From the NCBI GenBank assembly GCA_029974875.1, contig JARKQP010000124.1:1-16200 (forward strand): a DNA stretch of 16,200 nucleotides. The letters are read 5' to 3'. Below the pieces are notes generated by a model. It made no database searches. It saw nothing but the letters and a program-made list of their open reading frames with translations, and was not told the DNA's origin. Within the stretch, counting starts at the first letter, position 1; every line of letters starts with the position of its first letter. Below, piece by piece: positions 1 to 6,172 of the stretch. Position numbers and translations under genes: made by a program. This DNA comes from Mobilitalea sp. Its GTDB lineage: Bacteria; Bacillota_A; Clostridia; Lachnospirales; Lachnospiraceae.

Positions 1-298
1 AAGCAAACGGAGCACCGGCAAGACAATTAACATCCTGGATGAACCGACGACGGGGCTACATTTTGCGGATGTGCATAAATTAATTGAAATTATGAAACGC
101 TTTTCCGATGCAGGAAATACGGTAGTAGTAATCGAACATAATCTGGATGTGATCAAGACAGCGGATTACATCATAGATATTGGCCCGGAAGGCGGGGATA
201 AGGGAGGTACCATAATTGCAATGGGAACTCCGGAGGAAGTGGCGGACAATCCGGTTTCCTACACAGGTGCCTATGTTAAGAAGTATTTGGAACATTAG
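1..298 (+). CDS. uvrA: UvrA, excinuclease ABC subunit A (C-terminal end, 5' truncated by window)
   Basis: Only the last ~98 codons are present, reading from base 2 to the stop at 296-298. UvrA is the cytosolic ATPase that finds bulky DNA lesions and loads UvrB in nucleotide excision repair. The visible part is the end of the second ABC ATPase domain: Walker B with D-loop ([15 protein letters not shown], about residues 11-25 of the fragment), the H-loop ([11 protein letters not shown]) and the family-typical tail ([11 protein letters not shown], then [21 protein letters not shown]). Length and motif order match the end of full UvrA proteins, with no frameshift. The N-terminal ATPase and zinc fingers lie outside the window. 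Recognition is from the family signature and is firm. Confidence 0.97.
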   Translation, partial: SKRSTGKTINILDEPTTGLHFADVHKLIEIMKRFSDAGNTVVVIEHNLDVIKTADYIIDIGPEGGDKGGTIIAMGTPEEVADNPVSYTGAYVKKYLEH

Positions 299-303
299 GG
301 TAC

Positions 304-340
304 ACTCCGGGAACTATATGTATAAGGAGTTTCCGGGAGT
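304..340 (+). terminator. Hairpin after uvrA (possible weak terminator)
   Basis: ACTCCGGGAACT (304-315) pairs with AGTTTCCGGGAGT (328-340), giving 12 base pairs with one bulged G and one G-U pair around a 12-nt loop. No T-run follows, so it may be a weak terminator or a 3'-end stabiliser between uvrA and yfbR rather than a strong intrinsic terminator. Confidence 0.45.
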
Positions 341-367
341 ACCTAGGGAAAGACGGAGGGTAAAGGC

Positions 368-958
368 ATGGAGAATGGTTTTTTTGCAATGATGTCCAGG
401 ATGAAGCTGATCGAGCGGTGGGCATTAATGCGTAATTCCAACTCGGAAAATATCAGTGAGCATTCCCTTGAGGTGAGCATTCTGGCGCATGCACTGGCAA
501 TTATCAGTAACGAGAGGCTGGGAAACCATCTGAACGCGGAGAAAGCAGCCCTGATAGGGCTGTACCATGATGCAACGGAGATCATTACGGGAGACATGCC
601 GACACCGATTAAATATTTCAATGAAAATATCCAGGGTGCCTTTAAGGCGATAGAAGCGGATGCGGCAAGGCGACTGCTTGGGATGCTGCCGGAGGACATG
701 AGGGCAAGCTATGAATCCATCTTCTTTCAGGAAGAAGGGGAGGCTTACCTGTGGAGATTGGTGAAGGCAGCGGATAAACTATCGGCGTTAATCAAATGTA
801 TTGAGGAAAGAAAAGCGGGAAATACGGAATTTGCTAGTGCGGAAAAATCTCTTTGTCTTATCCTGGAAAAGATGGAGCTGGCAGAAGTGGATATCTTTAC
901 AAGAGATTTTCTTCCGGCCTATGAAAATACCCTGGATGAATTAAATGGACATGACTAG
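368..958 (+). CDS. yfbR: YfbR-type 5'-deoxynucleotidase (HD domain)
   Basis: A 196-aa HD-domain phosphohydrolase resembling Escherichia coli YfbR, which removes the 5' phosphate from deoxyribonucleoside monophosphates in the cytosol. The metal and substrate residues known for YfbR are all present near their usual positions: R17-W18, H32 in SEHSL, H67-D68 in YHDATE, D76 in TGDMPTP and D136 in KAADKL. The length matches the family. The ATG at 368 is preceded by GGAGGG (355-360). It sits 69 bp after uvrA in the same direction with a hairpin between. The last codons and the stop already form the first unit of a degenerate 17-bp tandem repeat, so the extreme C-terminus may have been remodelled by repeat expansion. 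The family call is firm; substrate preference is inferred from the family. Confidence 0.92.
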   Translation: MENGFFAMMSRMKLIERWALMRNSNSENISEHSLEVSILAHALAIISNERLGNHLNAEKAALIGLYHDATEIITGDMPTPIKYFNENIQGAFKAIEADAARRLLGMLPEDMRASYESIFFQEEGEAYLWRLVKAADKLSALIKCIEERKAGNTEFASAEKSLCLILEKMELAEVDIFTRDFLPAYENTLDELNGHD

Positions 959-1049
959 TAGATGGACATGATGGGTAGACGGTCATGATGAGTAGACGGG
1001 TATGATGGGTAAGACTGGCATAATCAGTAGACGAGTATGATTGGTTAAG
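946..1049 (+). repeat. Degenerate 17-bp tandem repeat (about 6 copies)
   Basis: Six adjoining units of 17-18 bp start at 946, 963, 980, 997, 1015 and 1032. The consensus is roughly (t/c)GGacATGATggGTAGa. The first unit overlaps the last codons and the TAG stop of yfbR (956-958). Units diverge by a few bases each, so this is an old or degenerate array. The core TGGACAT(G/A)A recurs in the 14-bp array at 2641-2789. Confidence 0.8.
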
Positions 1050-1169
1050 GCCAGCTTGTACAGCGTTTACGAAAGAACTGGTGAAAGAACAGGTTATAGT
1101 TCGGAGAATGACTTTTCTTAGGCAGCTAAGGGTAAGCATATTCCTAAGATTGAATTGGGGAGAAGAATT

Positions 1170-1892
1170 ATGGTTACGATTGATGGCAAATGGGTAATGG
1201 AAGGGCTTGTTGATGACGATCCCAGGAGAATTAAGACCAGCGGGGAGCTTTCCGATTATATTAATGAGGTGGGCTTCCTTCCCCTGTTTAAGAATTCTGT
1301 ACAGGGCTTTTCAGTAGAGGAAATCACCGGAATAAATTCCTGGTGGTCGGATAGGCCGGAGGAGGATCCTTGGGCATGGCGTGAGGTGGTCGCTACGGAA
1401 GGCAGAATCGCCTATGGCAAATTATTTGGCAACCGTGCCGGCTTTGTATCAAGGGAGTGGTATCCGTATCTGGCAGCCTTCCGGCGAGATGGATATGATT
1501 TTGACAGCAGGTATGAGGATGGCCTGGCAAGCTATCATGCAAAGAAGATAATGGAGGTTCTGGAGCTGCGGGATGAAATACCCTCCAATGAATTAAAGGC
1601 AGCAGCCGGCTTTGGCAAGGGCGGGGAAAAAGGCTTCGAGGGAGTCATGACCCTGCTGCAGATGCAGACCTATATAACAGTCAAAGGCTTCCATAGAAGG
1701 TGCAACAAGAAGCAGGAGGAATATGGCTGGCCCGTAGCAAGCTATACCCTAAGCGAGAACCTGTTTGGAGGGGAGCATGTACGGTCCGCATACCATTTAA
1801 GTGCTTCCCAGGCTAAGGATAGAATTGTTGGCTGGATCATGAGTGAGTTCTCTATGGCTTCCCGTTCTGAGATAGAAAAGGCGATCAAATAA
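1170..1892 (+). CDS. Uncharacterised ~240-aa protein (possibly 'AlkZ-related' family)
   Basis: A 240-aa soluble protein with no signal peptide or membrane segment. The start is the ATG at 1170: GGGGAGAAG (1157-1165) sits just upstream, and the longer TTG start at 1155 would overlap that site. The N-terminal half has SELSDYINEVGFLPLF, then WWSDRPEEDPWAWREVV, then GKLFGNRAGFVSREWYP. The C-terminal half contains ELKAAAGFGKGGEKGFEGVMTLL, which looks like a winged-helix segment. The DPWxWR and GFVS-EWYP motifs recall clostridial proteins labelled AlkZ-related, named after the HTH_42-type DNA glycosylase AlkZ/YcaQ; this is from memory. The QxQ catalytic signature of AlkZ is not evident, so glycosylase activity should not be assumed. 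It follows DNA-repair and nucleotide-pool genes, but no operon is demonstrated. No promoter was recognised. Confidence 0.7.
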   Translation: MVTIDGKWVMEGLVDDDPRRIKTSGELSDYINEVGFLPLFKNSVQGFSVEEITGINSWWSDRPEEDPWAWREVVATEGRIAYGKLFGNRAGFVSREWYPYLAAFRRDGYDFDSRYEDGLASYHAKKIMEVLELRDEIPSNELKAAAGFGKGGEKGFEGVMTLLQMQTYITVKGFHRRCNKKQEEYGWPVASYTLSENLFGGEHVRSAYHLSASQAKDRIVGWIMSEFSMASRSEIEKAIK

Positions 1893-1994
1893 GTCATAGA
1901 TATGCCATATGTAACAGGATGGGATCTAAAATAGAGTATAAGTATATGAATAACGAGTTTATTAATATACATGTTCATATATAAATCAAAAGTT

Positions 1995-2020
1995 CAATAA
2001 AAAGCACAAATGATCATAAA
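1995..2020 (+). promoter_or_regulatory. Candidate operator upstream of ulaC (TGATCAT block)
   Basis: The block caataaaaagcacaaa followed by TGATCATAAA recurs with one substitution and one inserted A at 3081-3107 upstream of ulaA. The TGATCA core (2011-2016) lies 10 bp upstream of the ulaC -35 box. It belongs to the G(A/T)TCATATAA motif set seen at every ula-locus promoter. Assignment to the DeoR-type regulator is inference. Confidence 0.6.
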
Positions 2021-2026
2021 ATATAC

Positions 2027-2055
2027 TTGATAAAAATTCGAAAAGGTCATATAAT
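2027..2055 (+). promoter_or_regulatory. Sigma-A promoter of ulaC
   Basis: TTGATA (2027-2032), a 17-bp spacer and a perfect TATAAT (2050-2055). The -10 box is embedded in TCATATAATGATC (2047-2059), itself a copy of the putative operator motif, so repressor binding would block it directly. The predicted start near 2062 leaves a ~117-nt leader before the ulaC ATG. Confidence 0.8.
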
Positions 2056-2078
2056 GATCTTGTTCCCTTATGGTAAAG

Positions 2079-2131
2079 CTGCCTGTTTCTTTTGGAATAA
2101 ATTTTGAGCAATTTCAGAAGGGGATAGGCAG
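2079..2131 (+). promoter_or_regulatory. Leader RNA hairpin, ulaC 5'UTR
   Basis: In RNA, CUGCCUGUUUCUUUU (2079-2093) can pair continuously with GAAGGGGAUAGGCAG (2117-2131). That is 15 consecutive pairs, 5 of them G-U, with a 23-nt loop. The structure ends about 35 nt before the ribosome binding site AGGAGG (2166-2171). It could be a post-transcriptional control element; no known riboswitch class was recognised. Confidence 0.45.
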
Positions 2132-2178
2132 ATCGTATTTTATTAAGTTTTATGAACCGTATGTCAGGAGGATTATTT

Positions 2179-2634
2179 ATGTTAATAAAAGAGCTTGTTG
2201 ATAAAGGGCATGTTTGTTTCCAGCAACACTTTGATACTTGGGAAGCAGCAATAGAAGCTTCTTGTCAGCCATTAATTTCAGATCATTCTATCGATAAAGA
2301 ATATGTGGACGCCATTATTGAATGCGTAAAAAAATATGGGCCCTATATTGTTCTGGCTCCTAATATTGCAATGCCACATTCACAGGAAGGAGCAGTAGGT
2401 GTGAATGATACGGCTATTAGCTTTATGAAGGTTGAGGATCCGGTGCACTTTGAAGAAGGCAATCCGGAGAAAGACGCAAAATTATTTTTTGTACTGGCAT
2501 CAGTTGATCATAATATCCATTTGAAGAATATGGAGAAGCTGGCTTTATTACTTTTAAATGAAGAATTGGTAGAGGAACTTCTTGAGGCAAAGACGGTAGA
2601 GGATTTGCTTAGGATTGATCAAAAATATTTATAG
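2179..2634 (+). CDS. ulaC: PTS IIA component, ascorbate (UlaC/SgaA) type
   Basis: A 151-aa cytosolic IIA protein of the PTS_EIIA_2 fold. It accepts phosphate from HPr on a histidine and passes it to the IIB cysteine. The acceptor is H67 in IAMPHSQEG, preceded by KYGPYIVLAPN; the mid part (AKLFFVLASVDHNIHLKNMEKLALLL) is typical of UlaC-like IIA domains. The start is the ATG at 2179, served by AGGAGG at 2166-2171 with a 7-nt gap; earlier in-frame ATGs at 2152 and 2161 lie before that site. It is monocistronic here, with its own promoter (2027-2055), and is separated from ulaA by ~690 bp holding a repeat array and a terminator. In E. coli ulaC is co-transcribed with ulaA and ulaB, so this split is unusual. 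The family call is firm; the exact sugar is inferred. Confidence 0.9.
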   Translation: MLIKELVDKGHVCFQQHFDTWEAAIEASCQPLISDHSIDKEYVDAIIECVKKYGPYIVLAPNIAMPHSQEGAVGVNDTAISFMKVEDPVHFEEGNPEKDAKLFFVLASVDHNIHLKNMEKLALLLLNEELVEELLEAKTVEDLLRIDQKYL

Positions 2635-2640
2635 TATTTT

Positions 2641-2789
2641 AAAGGGATATAAAGGGACATAATTAAATGGACATAACTGAATGGATCTAATTAAATGGGT
2701 ATAATGAAACAGATATGATAAAACGGATATAATAAAACGGATATAATAAAACAGATATACTAAATAGATATATTAAACAGGTATAATTA
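2641..2789 (+). repeat. Degenerate 14-bp tandem repeat (about 10-11 copies) with TATAAT cores
   Basis: Starting 7 bp after the ulaC stop, units of mostly 14 bp follow one another, with starts at 2641, 2651, 2666, 2680, 2694, 2708, 2722, 2736, 2750, 2764 and 2776. The two at 2722 and 2736 are identical (AACGGATATAATAA). Several central units carry TATAAT or a one-base variant, so the array is a ladder of -10-like boxes. Early units read AATGGACATAACTG and resemble the 17-bp array after yfbR. It lies before the ulaC terminator and so would be transcribed in the ulaC 3' UTR. Confidence 0.85.
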
Positions 2790-2836
2790 AATAATTAGAT
2801 AGATGTAGACAGATATATAAGGATGTAAGCCTATTA

Positions 2837-2885
2837 AGCATCATAATCTTTGCCGCCGAAGATTATGATGCTATTTTATTTTTTA
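2837..2885 (+). terminator. Intrinsic terminator of ulaC
   Basis: A perfect 14-bp stem AGCATCATAATCTT (2837-2850) / AAGATTATGATGCT (2859-2872) encloses the loop TGCCGCCG and is followed by ATTTTATTTTTTAT. This is a classical Rho-independent terminator closing the ulaC transcript after the repeat array. Confidence 0.92.
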
Positions 2886-3017
2886 TGGAAGTCAGGAACA
2901 TGTATAAACGTTCCTGTAACCGGATAAGTGTTCAGGCTCCGCTGTAGATAACGTACCATTAATTTTCCTGCATCATTTGGGGCAAAATAAAACAGCTAGA
3001 TTAAAGTAATAGATTAA

Positions 3018-3032
3018 ATGAACAAAGTTCAT
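3018..3032. promoter_or_regulatory. Dyad-symmetric operator candidate upstream of ulaA
   Basis: A perfect dyad ATGAAC-AAA-GTTCAT with a 3-bp centre, followed by AAAAAG. Half-sites GTTCAT and ATGAAC also flank the TGATCA site upstream of ulaG (7288-7293 and 7328-7333), and GTTCAT overlaps the ulaR -10 region. It is probably a binding site of the local DeoR-type regulator. Confidence 0.55.
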
Positions 3033-3080
3033 AAAAAGAGATTTAATTACTATAAATTAAAACTAAACTAACACGACATG

Positions 3081-3130
3081 CAATAAAAAGCGCAAAATGA
3101 TCATATAGATATGATAATATTCATATAATG
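3081..3130 (+). promoter_or_regulatory. Candidate operator pair upstream of ulaA
   Basis: CAATAAAAAGCGCAAAATGA followed by TCATATA (3081-3107) is a near copy of the block upstream of ulaC. A second motif, TTCATATAATG (3120-3130), lies 3 bp before the -35 box. The TGATCA core is at 3098-3103. The near-identity of the two blocks, well outside any gene, is strong evidence for a shared regulator. Confidence 0.65.
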
Positions 3131-3133
3131 CTA

Positions 3134-3162
3134 TTGACATAAACATATAAGGACACTATAAT
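3134..3162 (+). promoter_or_regulatory. Consensus sigma-A promoter of ulaA-ulaB-HAD
   Basis: TTGACA (3134-3139), a 17-bp spacer and TATAAT (3157-3162): a perfect consensus promoter. Such a strong promoter fits repressor control by the adjacent operator motifs. The predicted start near 3169 gives a ~150-nt leader. Confidence 0.88.
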
Positions 3163-3243
3163 AAATTTATAAATATAATATAAACAAAAAATAAACATAA
3201 TTAATAAGTATTATGAAAAAGGGGGAATTTCCATTAGAGGAAG

Positions 3244-3293
3244 TTACAAAAGGAATAGGCATTTGTAAGGTTATATTGGTACAAATTTATAAC
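3244..3293 (+). promoter_or_regulatory. ulaA leader with mutually exclusive stems
   Basis: TTACAAA (3244-3250) can pair with TTTGTAA (3262-3268). The same TTTGTA can instead pair with TACAAA (3280-3285), and GTTATA (3270-3275) can pair with TATAAC (3288-3293). The first loop contains GGAATAGGCA, resembling GGGATAGGCA in the ulaC leader hairpin (2121-2130). An alternative-structure switch is possible, but the stems are short and A/T-rich. Confidence 0.3.
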
Positions 3294-3322
3294 AATCTTT
3301 AAGTGAAAGAATGGAGGGCAAT

Positions 3323-4804
3323 ATGGAAATTTTATTAAAGGTATGGACTTATTTTGCGAACAATATTTTAACGCAACCAGCATTCTTTATTGGTTTAATC
3401 GTTATTTTCGGTTATCTTTTATTAAAGAAACCCTGGTATGATGTCCTTTCAGGTGGCGTAAAAGCAGTCTGTGGTTATATGATTTTGGCGGTTGGTTCCG
3501 GCGGCCTGGTTAATAACTTCCGTCCAATCCTTGTTGGTTTAAAGGATAGATTTAGCCTTGATGCTATGGTAATTGACCCATACTTCGGGCAAAATGCGGT
3601 AACAGCAGGTGTGGAAGAGGTATTTGGCAAGACCTTTTCAAATGTAATGATTCTTTTGTTGATTGCCTTTGTTGTTAATATTTTATTGGTTCGTTTTAGG
3701 AAGATTACTAAGCTCCGTGCTGTATTTACAACAGGCCATGTACAGGTACAACAGGCTTCAACAGCATTTTGGTTAATATTATTCGCACTACCGGTAATTG
3801 CTGCAAATGATACATTGATTTTAGTGGTAATGGCTATTATACTTGGTTTATATTGGGCAGTGGGTAGTAATCTGACAGTACGCGCGACTCAGGAGCTGAC
3901 TGATGGCGGCGGCTTTGCAATAGCTCATCAACAGATGTTTGCAATTGCAATTGCATCCGTATTGGCAGAAAAGATGGGACGGAGGAAGGGTAAGAAAGAA
4001 TCGAAGAAGCTGGAAGATATTCAGTTCCCTGGTTTCCTGTCTATCTTTAATGAGAACATGGTTGCAACCTCTATCCTTATGTTCATTTTCTTTGGAGCAA
4101 TTTTATTGATCTTAGGAAAGGACTATTTGGTTCAAGCGGAGTTTATGAAGAGTACGGATAGTTTCCTTTTCTACATACTTAAAACTTGCCTGAACTTCTC
4201 GGTGTACTTAGCGGTATTGCAGTTGGGTGTAAGAACCTTCGTAACGGAGCTGACCCAATCCTTCCAGGGTATCTCCCATAAATTGCTACCGGGTGCCGTA
4301 CCGGGTGTAGACTGTGCTGTTGCATATGGATTCGGTTCGCCAAATGCTGTTACGGTTGGTTTCTTAGCCGGTGCCACAGGACAGTTTCTAGCCATCATTG
4401 CATTAATTTTATTAAAGAGTCCGGTACTTGTAATCGCAGGATTCGTTCCGGTATTCTTTGACAATGCAACGATCGCAGTATTTGCTAATAATAAAGGCGG
4501 TATTAAGGCAGCGTTATTATTCCCGTTCCTTGCAGGGCTTTGCCAGGTATTTGGTTCCGCTATCATTGCCAGCTGGGTAGGTATGGCGGCATATGGCGGT
4601 TACTTAGGAATGTGGGACTGGGCAGTTGTATGGCCTGTATTTACAGTTGTTATGAAATACTTAAGCTACTTTGGTATAGCTATAGTTGTGATTGCATTAA
4701 TTGCAATTCCCCAATTACAGTATTTAAAAGACAAGAAGCATTACTTCCTTATTACGGATGATTACGAAGAGTATAAGAAAGTCAAAGCTGAAGAAGCTAA
4801 TTAG
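3323..4804 (+). CDS. ulaA: PTS IIC membrane component, ascorbate (UlaA/SgaT) type
   Basis: A 493-aa polytopic membrane permease that translocates the sugar while it is phosphorylated by IIB. The start is the ATG at 3323, with GGAGGG at 3313-3318; the ATG at 3311 lies before that site. It aligns by eye with E. coli UlaA throughout: LLLKKPWYDVLSGGVKAVCGYMIL near the N-terminus, TGHVQVQQA, QELTDGGGFAIAHQQ, FPGFLSIFNENMVATSILM, LPGAVPGVDCAVAYGFGSPNAV, GFVPVFFDNATIAVFANNKGG, and a C-terminal segment ending in a charged tail. About ten or more hydrophobic segments are visible. UlaA-type IIC proteins transport L-ascorbate, but uncharacterised homologues exist with unknown substrates. It is first in an operon with ulaB (36-bp gap) and the HAD gene. 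Family is firm; substrate is inferred, supported by ulaG and ulaE nearby. Confidence 0.93.
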   Translation: MEILLKVWTYFANNILTQPAFFIGLIVIFGYLLLKKPWYDVLSGGVKAVCGYMILAVGSGGLVNNFRPILVGLKDRFSLDAMVIDPYFGQNAVTAGVEEVFGKTFSNVMILLLIAFVVNILLVRFRKITKLRAVFTTGHVQVQQASTAFWLILFALPVIAANDTLILVVMAIILGLYWAVGSNLTVRATQELTDGGGFAIAHQQMFAIAIASVLAEKMGRRKGKKESKKLEDIQFPGFLSIFNENMVATSILMFIFFGAILLILGKDYLVQAEFMKSTDSFLFYILKTCLNFSVYLAVLQLGVRTFVTELTQSFQGISHKLLPGAVPGVDCAVAYGFGSPNAVTVGFLAGATGQFLAIIALILLKSPVLVIAGFVPVFFDNATIAVFANNKGGIKAALLFPFLAGLCQVFGSAIIASWVGMAAYGGYLGMWDWAVVWPVFTVVMKYLSYFGIAIVVIALIAIPQLQYLKDKKHYFLITDDYEEYKKVKAEEAN

Positions 4805-4840
4805 TAGGATGCAAAGTAATTTCATTAAGGAGTGAATAAT

Positions 4841-5131
4841 ATGTTGAACATAATGGTCGCGTGCGCCAATGGCGCAGGAACAAGCCTGATGATGAAAATG
4901 ACAGCGGAAAAGGTCATTAAATCTCTGGATTTAAAAGTGAGTAAATTGCATCACTGCTCCTTAAGCGAAGGAAAAAGTGCAGCAACACAATTTGATATTG
5001 TCTTATGCCCGTTGAATTTTGTCTCAATGTTTAAAGACGCAGAGGCAAAGGGCGTAAAAGTAATTGGGTTAAAGAATGTCCTATCCCAAGCCGAAATGGA
5101 GCAAAAGCTTAAAGAGGCAGGTATAGTATAA
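4841..5131 (+). CDS. ulaB: PTS IIB component, ascorbate (UlaB/SgaB) type
   Basis: A 96-aa cytosolic IIB protein of the lactose/ascorbate-like IIB fold. The phosphocysteine is C8 in the N-terminal P-loop-like VACANGAGTSLMMKM, matching the VCGNGQGSSMIMKM motif of E. coli UlaB. The start is the ATG at 4841, with AAGGAGTG at 4827-4834; the upstream GTG at 4832 overlaps that site. It receives phosphate from IIA (2179-2634) and passes it to the sugar bound by IIC (3323-4804). It lies 36 bp after ulaA and is clearly co-transcribed. Length is normal for the family. Confidence 0.93.
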   Translation: MLNIMVACANGAGTSLMMKMTAEKVIKSLDLKVSKLHHCSLSEGKSAATQFDIVLCPLNFVSMFKDAEAKGVKVIGLKNVLSQAEMEQKLKEAGIV

Positions 5132-5148
5132 AAAGAAAAGTAACTGTA

Positions 5149-5180
5149 AAAGAGGCTGTATCCCCCGGTGCAGCCTCTTT
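5149..5180 (+). terminator. Intercistronic hairpin between ulaB and the HAD gene
   Basis: A perfect 10-bp stem AAAGAGGCTG (5149-5158) / CAGCCTCTTT (5171-5180) with a 12-nt loop. Only three Ts close the stem and no T-run follows, so partial termination or mRNA stabilisation is likelier than full termination. The HAD Shine-Dalgarno sequence begins 6 nt later. Confidence 0.6.
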
Positions 5181-5199
5181 GCCATAAGGAGAATTGGCT

Positions 5200-6051
5200 A
5201 TGGAGGAAGAATTGGTATCCCAGGGTAGGAGAATAAAGCTAATCGTCAGTGATATAGACGGAACCTTGTTAAATTCAAAAAGAGAAATCAGCAAGGAGAG
5301 TATGGATGCAATTTGGAAGTCGCGTGATAAGGGAATTATGTTTTCCGTCTGTACAGGAAGAATTGCCACAATGACAGAATATTATACGGAAAAGTTACAG
5401 ATTGAGACACCGGTTATAACTGCAAACGGTGCCGTAATCTGGGATTGTGTAAGGAAAAAAACAATATTTGATGTACCTATGAATACGGATGAGGTCATGG
5501 AGCTTCTGAAAATGTGCAAATCACTTAAGATGGATTATAGTGCCCTGACCTTAGGGACTAGTTATTTTTCGAAGACTAGTCTTCGGTTGAATCGCTTTTT
5601 GGAATATAATCAGTTTGCGCGTGATCATGGAATGGAAGAAATGAAGCTGGATTTTTTTGATGAAGAGCACAAGTGCATTCAAGGATTAAAGATTTATAAG
5701 GTTTTAATTTACGAGAGGGAATTGAAAAAATTAAAAATAATGCAGGATTATATTGATACGCTTCCTGATACAGGATTTACTTCGTCTGAACCCGGGTTGA
5801 TCGATGTGTCTGAAGCCCGGGTAAATAAAGGATATGGATTGAAGAAGCTGGCAGAGTATCTTGGATTGAAGAAAGAAGAGATATGTGTATTTGGTGATTA
5901 TGATAATGACATACCCATGCTTGAAAATGCGGGATTTCCGGTGGCGATGGGGAATAGCTGTGAAAAACTGAAGGAGCATGCAAGCTTGGTCACAAGAACG
6001 AATGATAATGATGGTGTTGCTTGGGCGATCATGCGTTATATATTAGGTTGA
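5200..6051 (+). CDS. Cof-type HAD-IIB phosphatase
   Basis: A 283-aa cytosolic HAD-superfamily hydrolase of the Cof/IIB class, which usually dephosphorylates sugar phosphates or other small phosphates. The catalytic motifs are complete: I is D18 and D20 in SDIDGTLLNS, II is T52 in CTGR, III is K210 in VNKGYGLKKL, and IV is D233 and D237 in FGDYDNDIPML. The class IIB cap lies between motifs II and III. The start is the ATG at 5200, with AAGGAG (5186-5191) 8 nt upstream; the TTG at 5194 is less likely. It is third in the ulaA-ulaB unit, after a hairpin that may lower its expression. A HAD phosphatase is not part of the E. coli ula operon; it may strip phosphate from an accumulating intermediate, but the substrate cannot be told from sequence. 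Confidence 0.9.
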   Translation: MEEELVSQGRRIKLIVSDIDGTLLNSKREISKESMDAIWKSRDKGIMFSVCTGRIATMTEYYTEKLQIETPVITANGAVIWDCVRKKTIFDVPMNTDEVMELLKMCKSLKMDYSALTLGTSYFSKTSLRLNRFLEYNQFARDHGMEEMKLDFFDEEHKCIQGLKIYKVLIYERELKKLKIMQDYIDTLPDTGFTSSEPGLIDVSEARVNKGYGLKKLAEYLGLKKEEICVFGDYDNDIPMLENAGFPVAMGNSCEKLKEHASLVTRTNDNDGVAWAIMRYILG

Positions 6052-6093
6052 CAAATTAATATTCCGATGCATATGGCTGTATTACCTGAAAAA

Positions 6094-6172
6094 AGACCTT
6101 GTAAAACTGAACCGACCCCCAAAAAGTCAGACTTTAAGGGGTCACCTCAAACTACACAATCCTACAAGGTCT
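6094..6172. terminator. Bidirectional terminator stem between HAD gene and ulaR
   Basis: AGACCTTGTA (6094-6103) and TACAAGGTCT (6163-6172) form a perfect 10-bp stem between two convergent genes. Leftward, the stem runs into TTTTTT (complement of 6088-6093), so it is a good terminator for ulaR. Rightward it is followed by CTTACTTTTAT. The unusually long loop holds a palindromic insertion (6108-6149). Confidence 0.7.
6108..6149. mobile_element. 42-bp palindromic MITE-like element flanked by AAC/AAC
   Basis: The two ends, TGAACCGACCCCC... (from 6108) and, on the opposite strand, TGAGGTGACCCC... (from 6149), are inverted repeats that both run on into AAAGTC and meet at an AG centre (6129-6130). 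The element begins TG and ends CA like many IS termini. It is flanked by AAC at 6105-6107 and AAC at 6150-6152, a possible 3-bp target duplication as made by IS3-family elements. No transposase fits in 42 bp; it would be a non-autonomous remnant. Confidence 0.5.

Larger units (their letters stand above)
2886..3133. other. Gene-free spacer between ulaC terminator and ulaA promoter
   Basis: No coding frame is supported. It contains a small inverted repeat CAGGAAC (2893-2899) / GTTCCTG (2910-2916) with a 10-nt loop, the dyad ATGAAC-AAA-GTTCAT (3018-3032), the TGATCATATA block (3098-3107) and a TTCATATAATG copy (3120-3130). The last three belong to the putative ula operator set. Otherwise it is A/T-rich with nothing recognised. 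Confidence 0.6.

Noticed and set aside
946..2789. Tandem arrays considered as CRISPR
   Set aside because: Units are contiguous 14-18-bp degenerate repeats without unique spacers, and no cas genes are present.
2902..2916. cre-like AAACGTT after the ulaC terminator
   Set aside because: Several consensus positions mismatch and it is not placed at a promoter.
3213..3302. 29-codon frame in the ulaA leader (MKKGEFPLEEV...)
   Set aside because: No Shine-Dalgarno sequence upstream of the ATG, and the region is explained as leader RNA.
4171..4761. Antisense and out-of-frame frames inside ulaA
   Set aside because: They are shadows of the strongly conserved ulaA frame, with no ribosome binding sites of their own.
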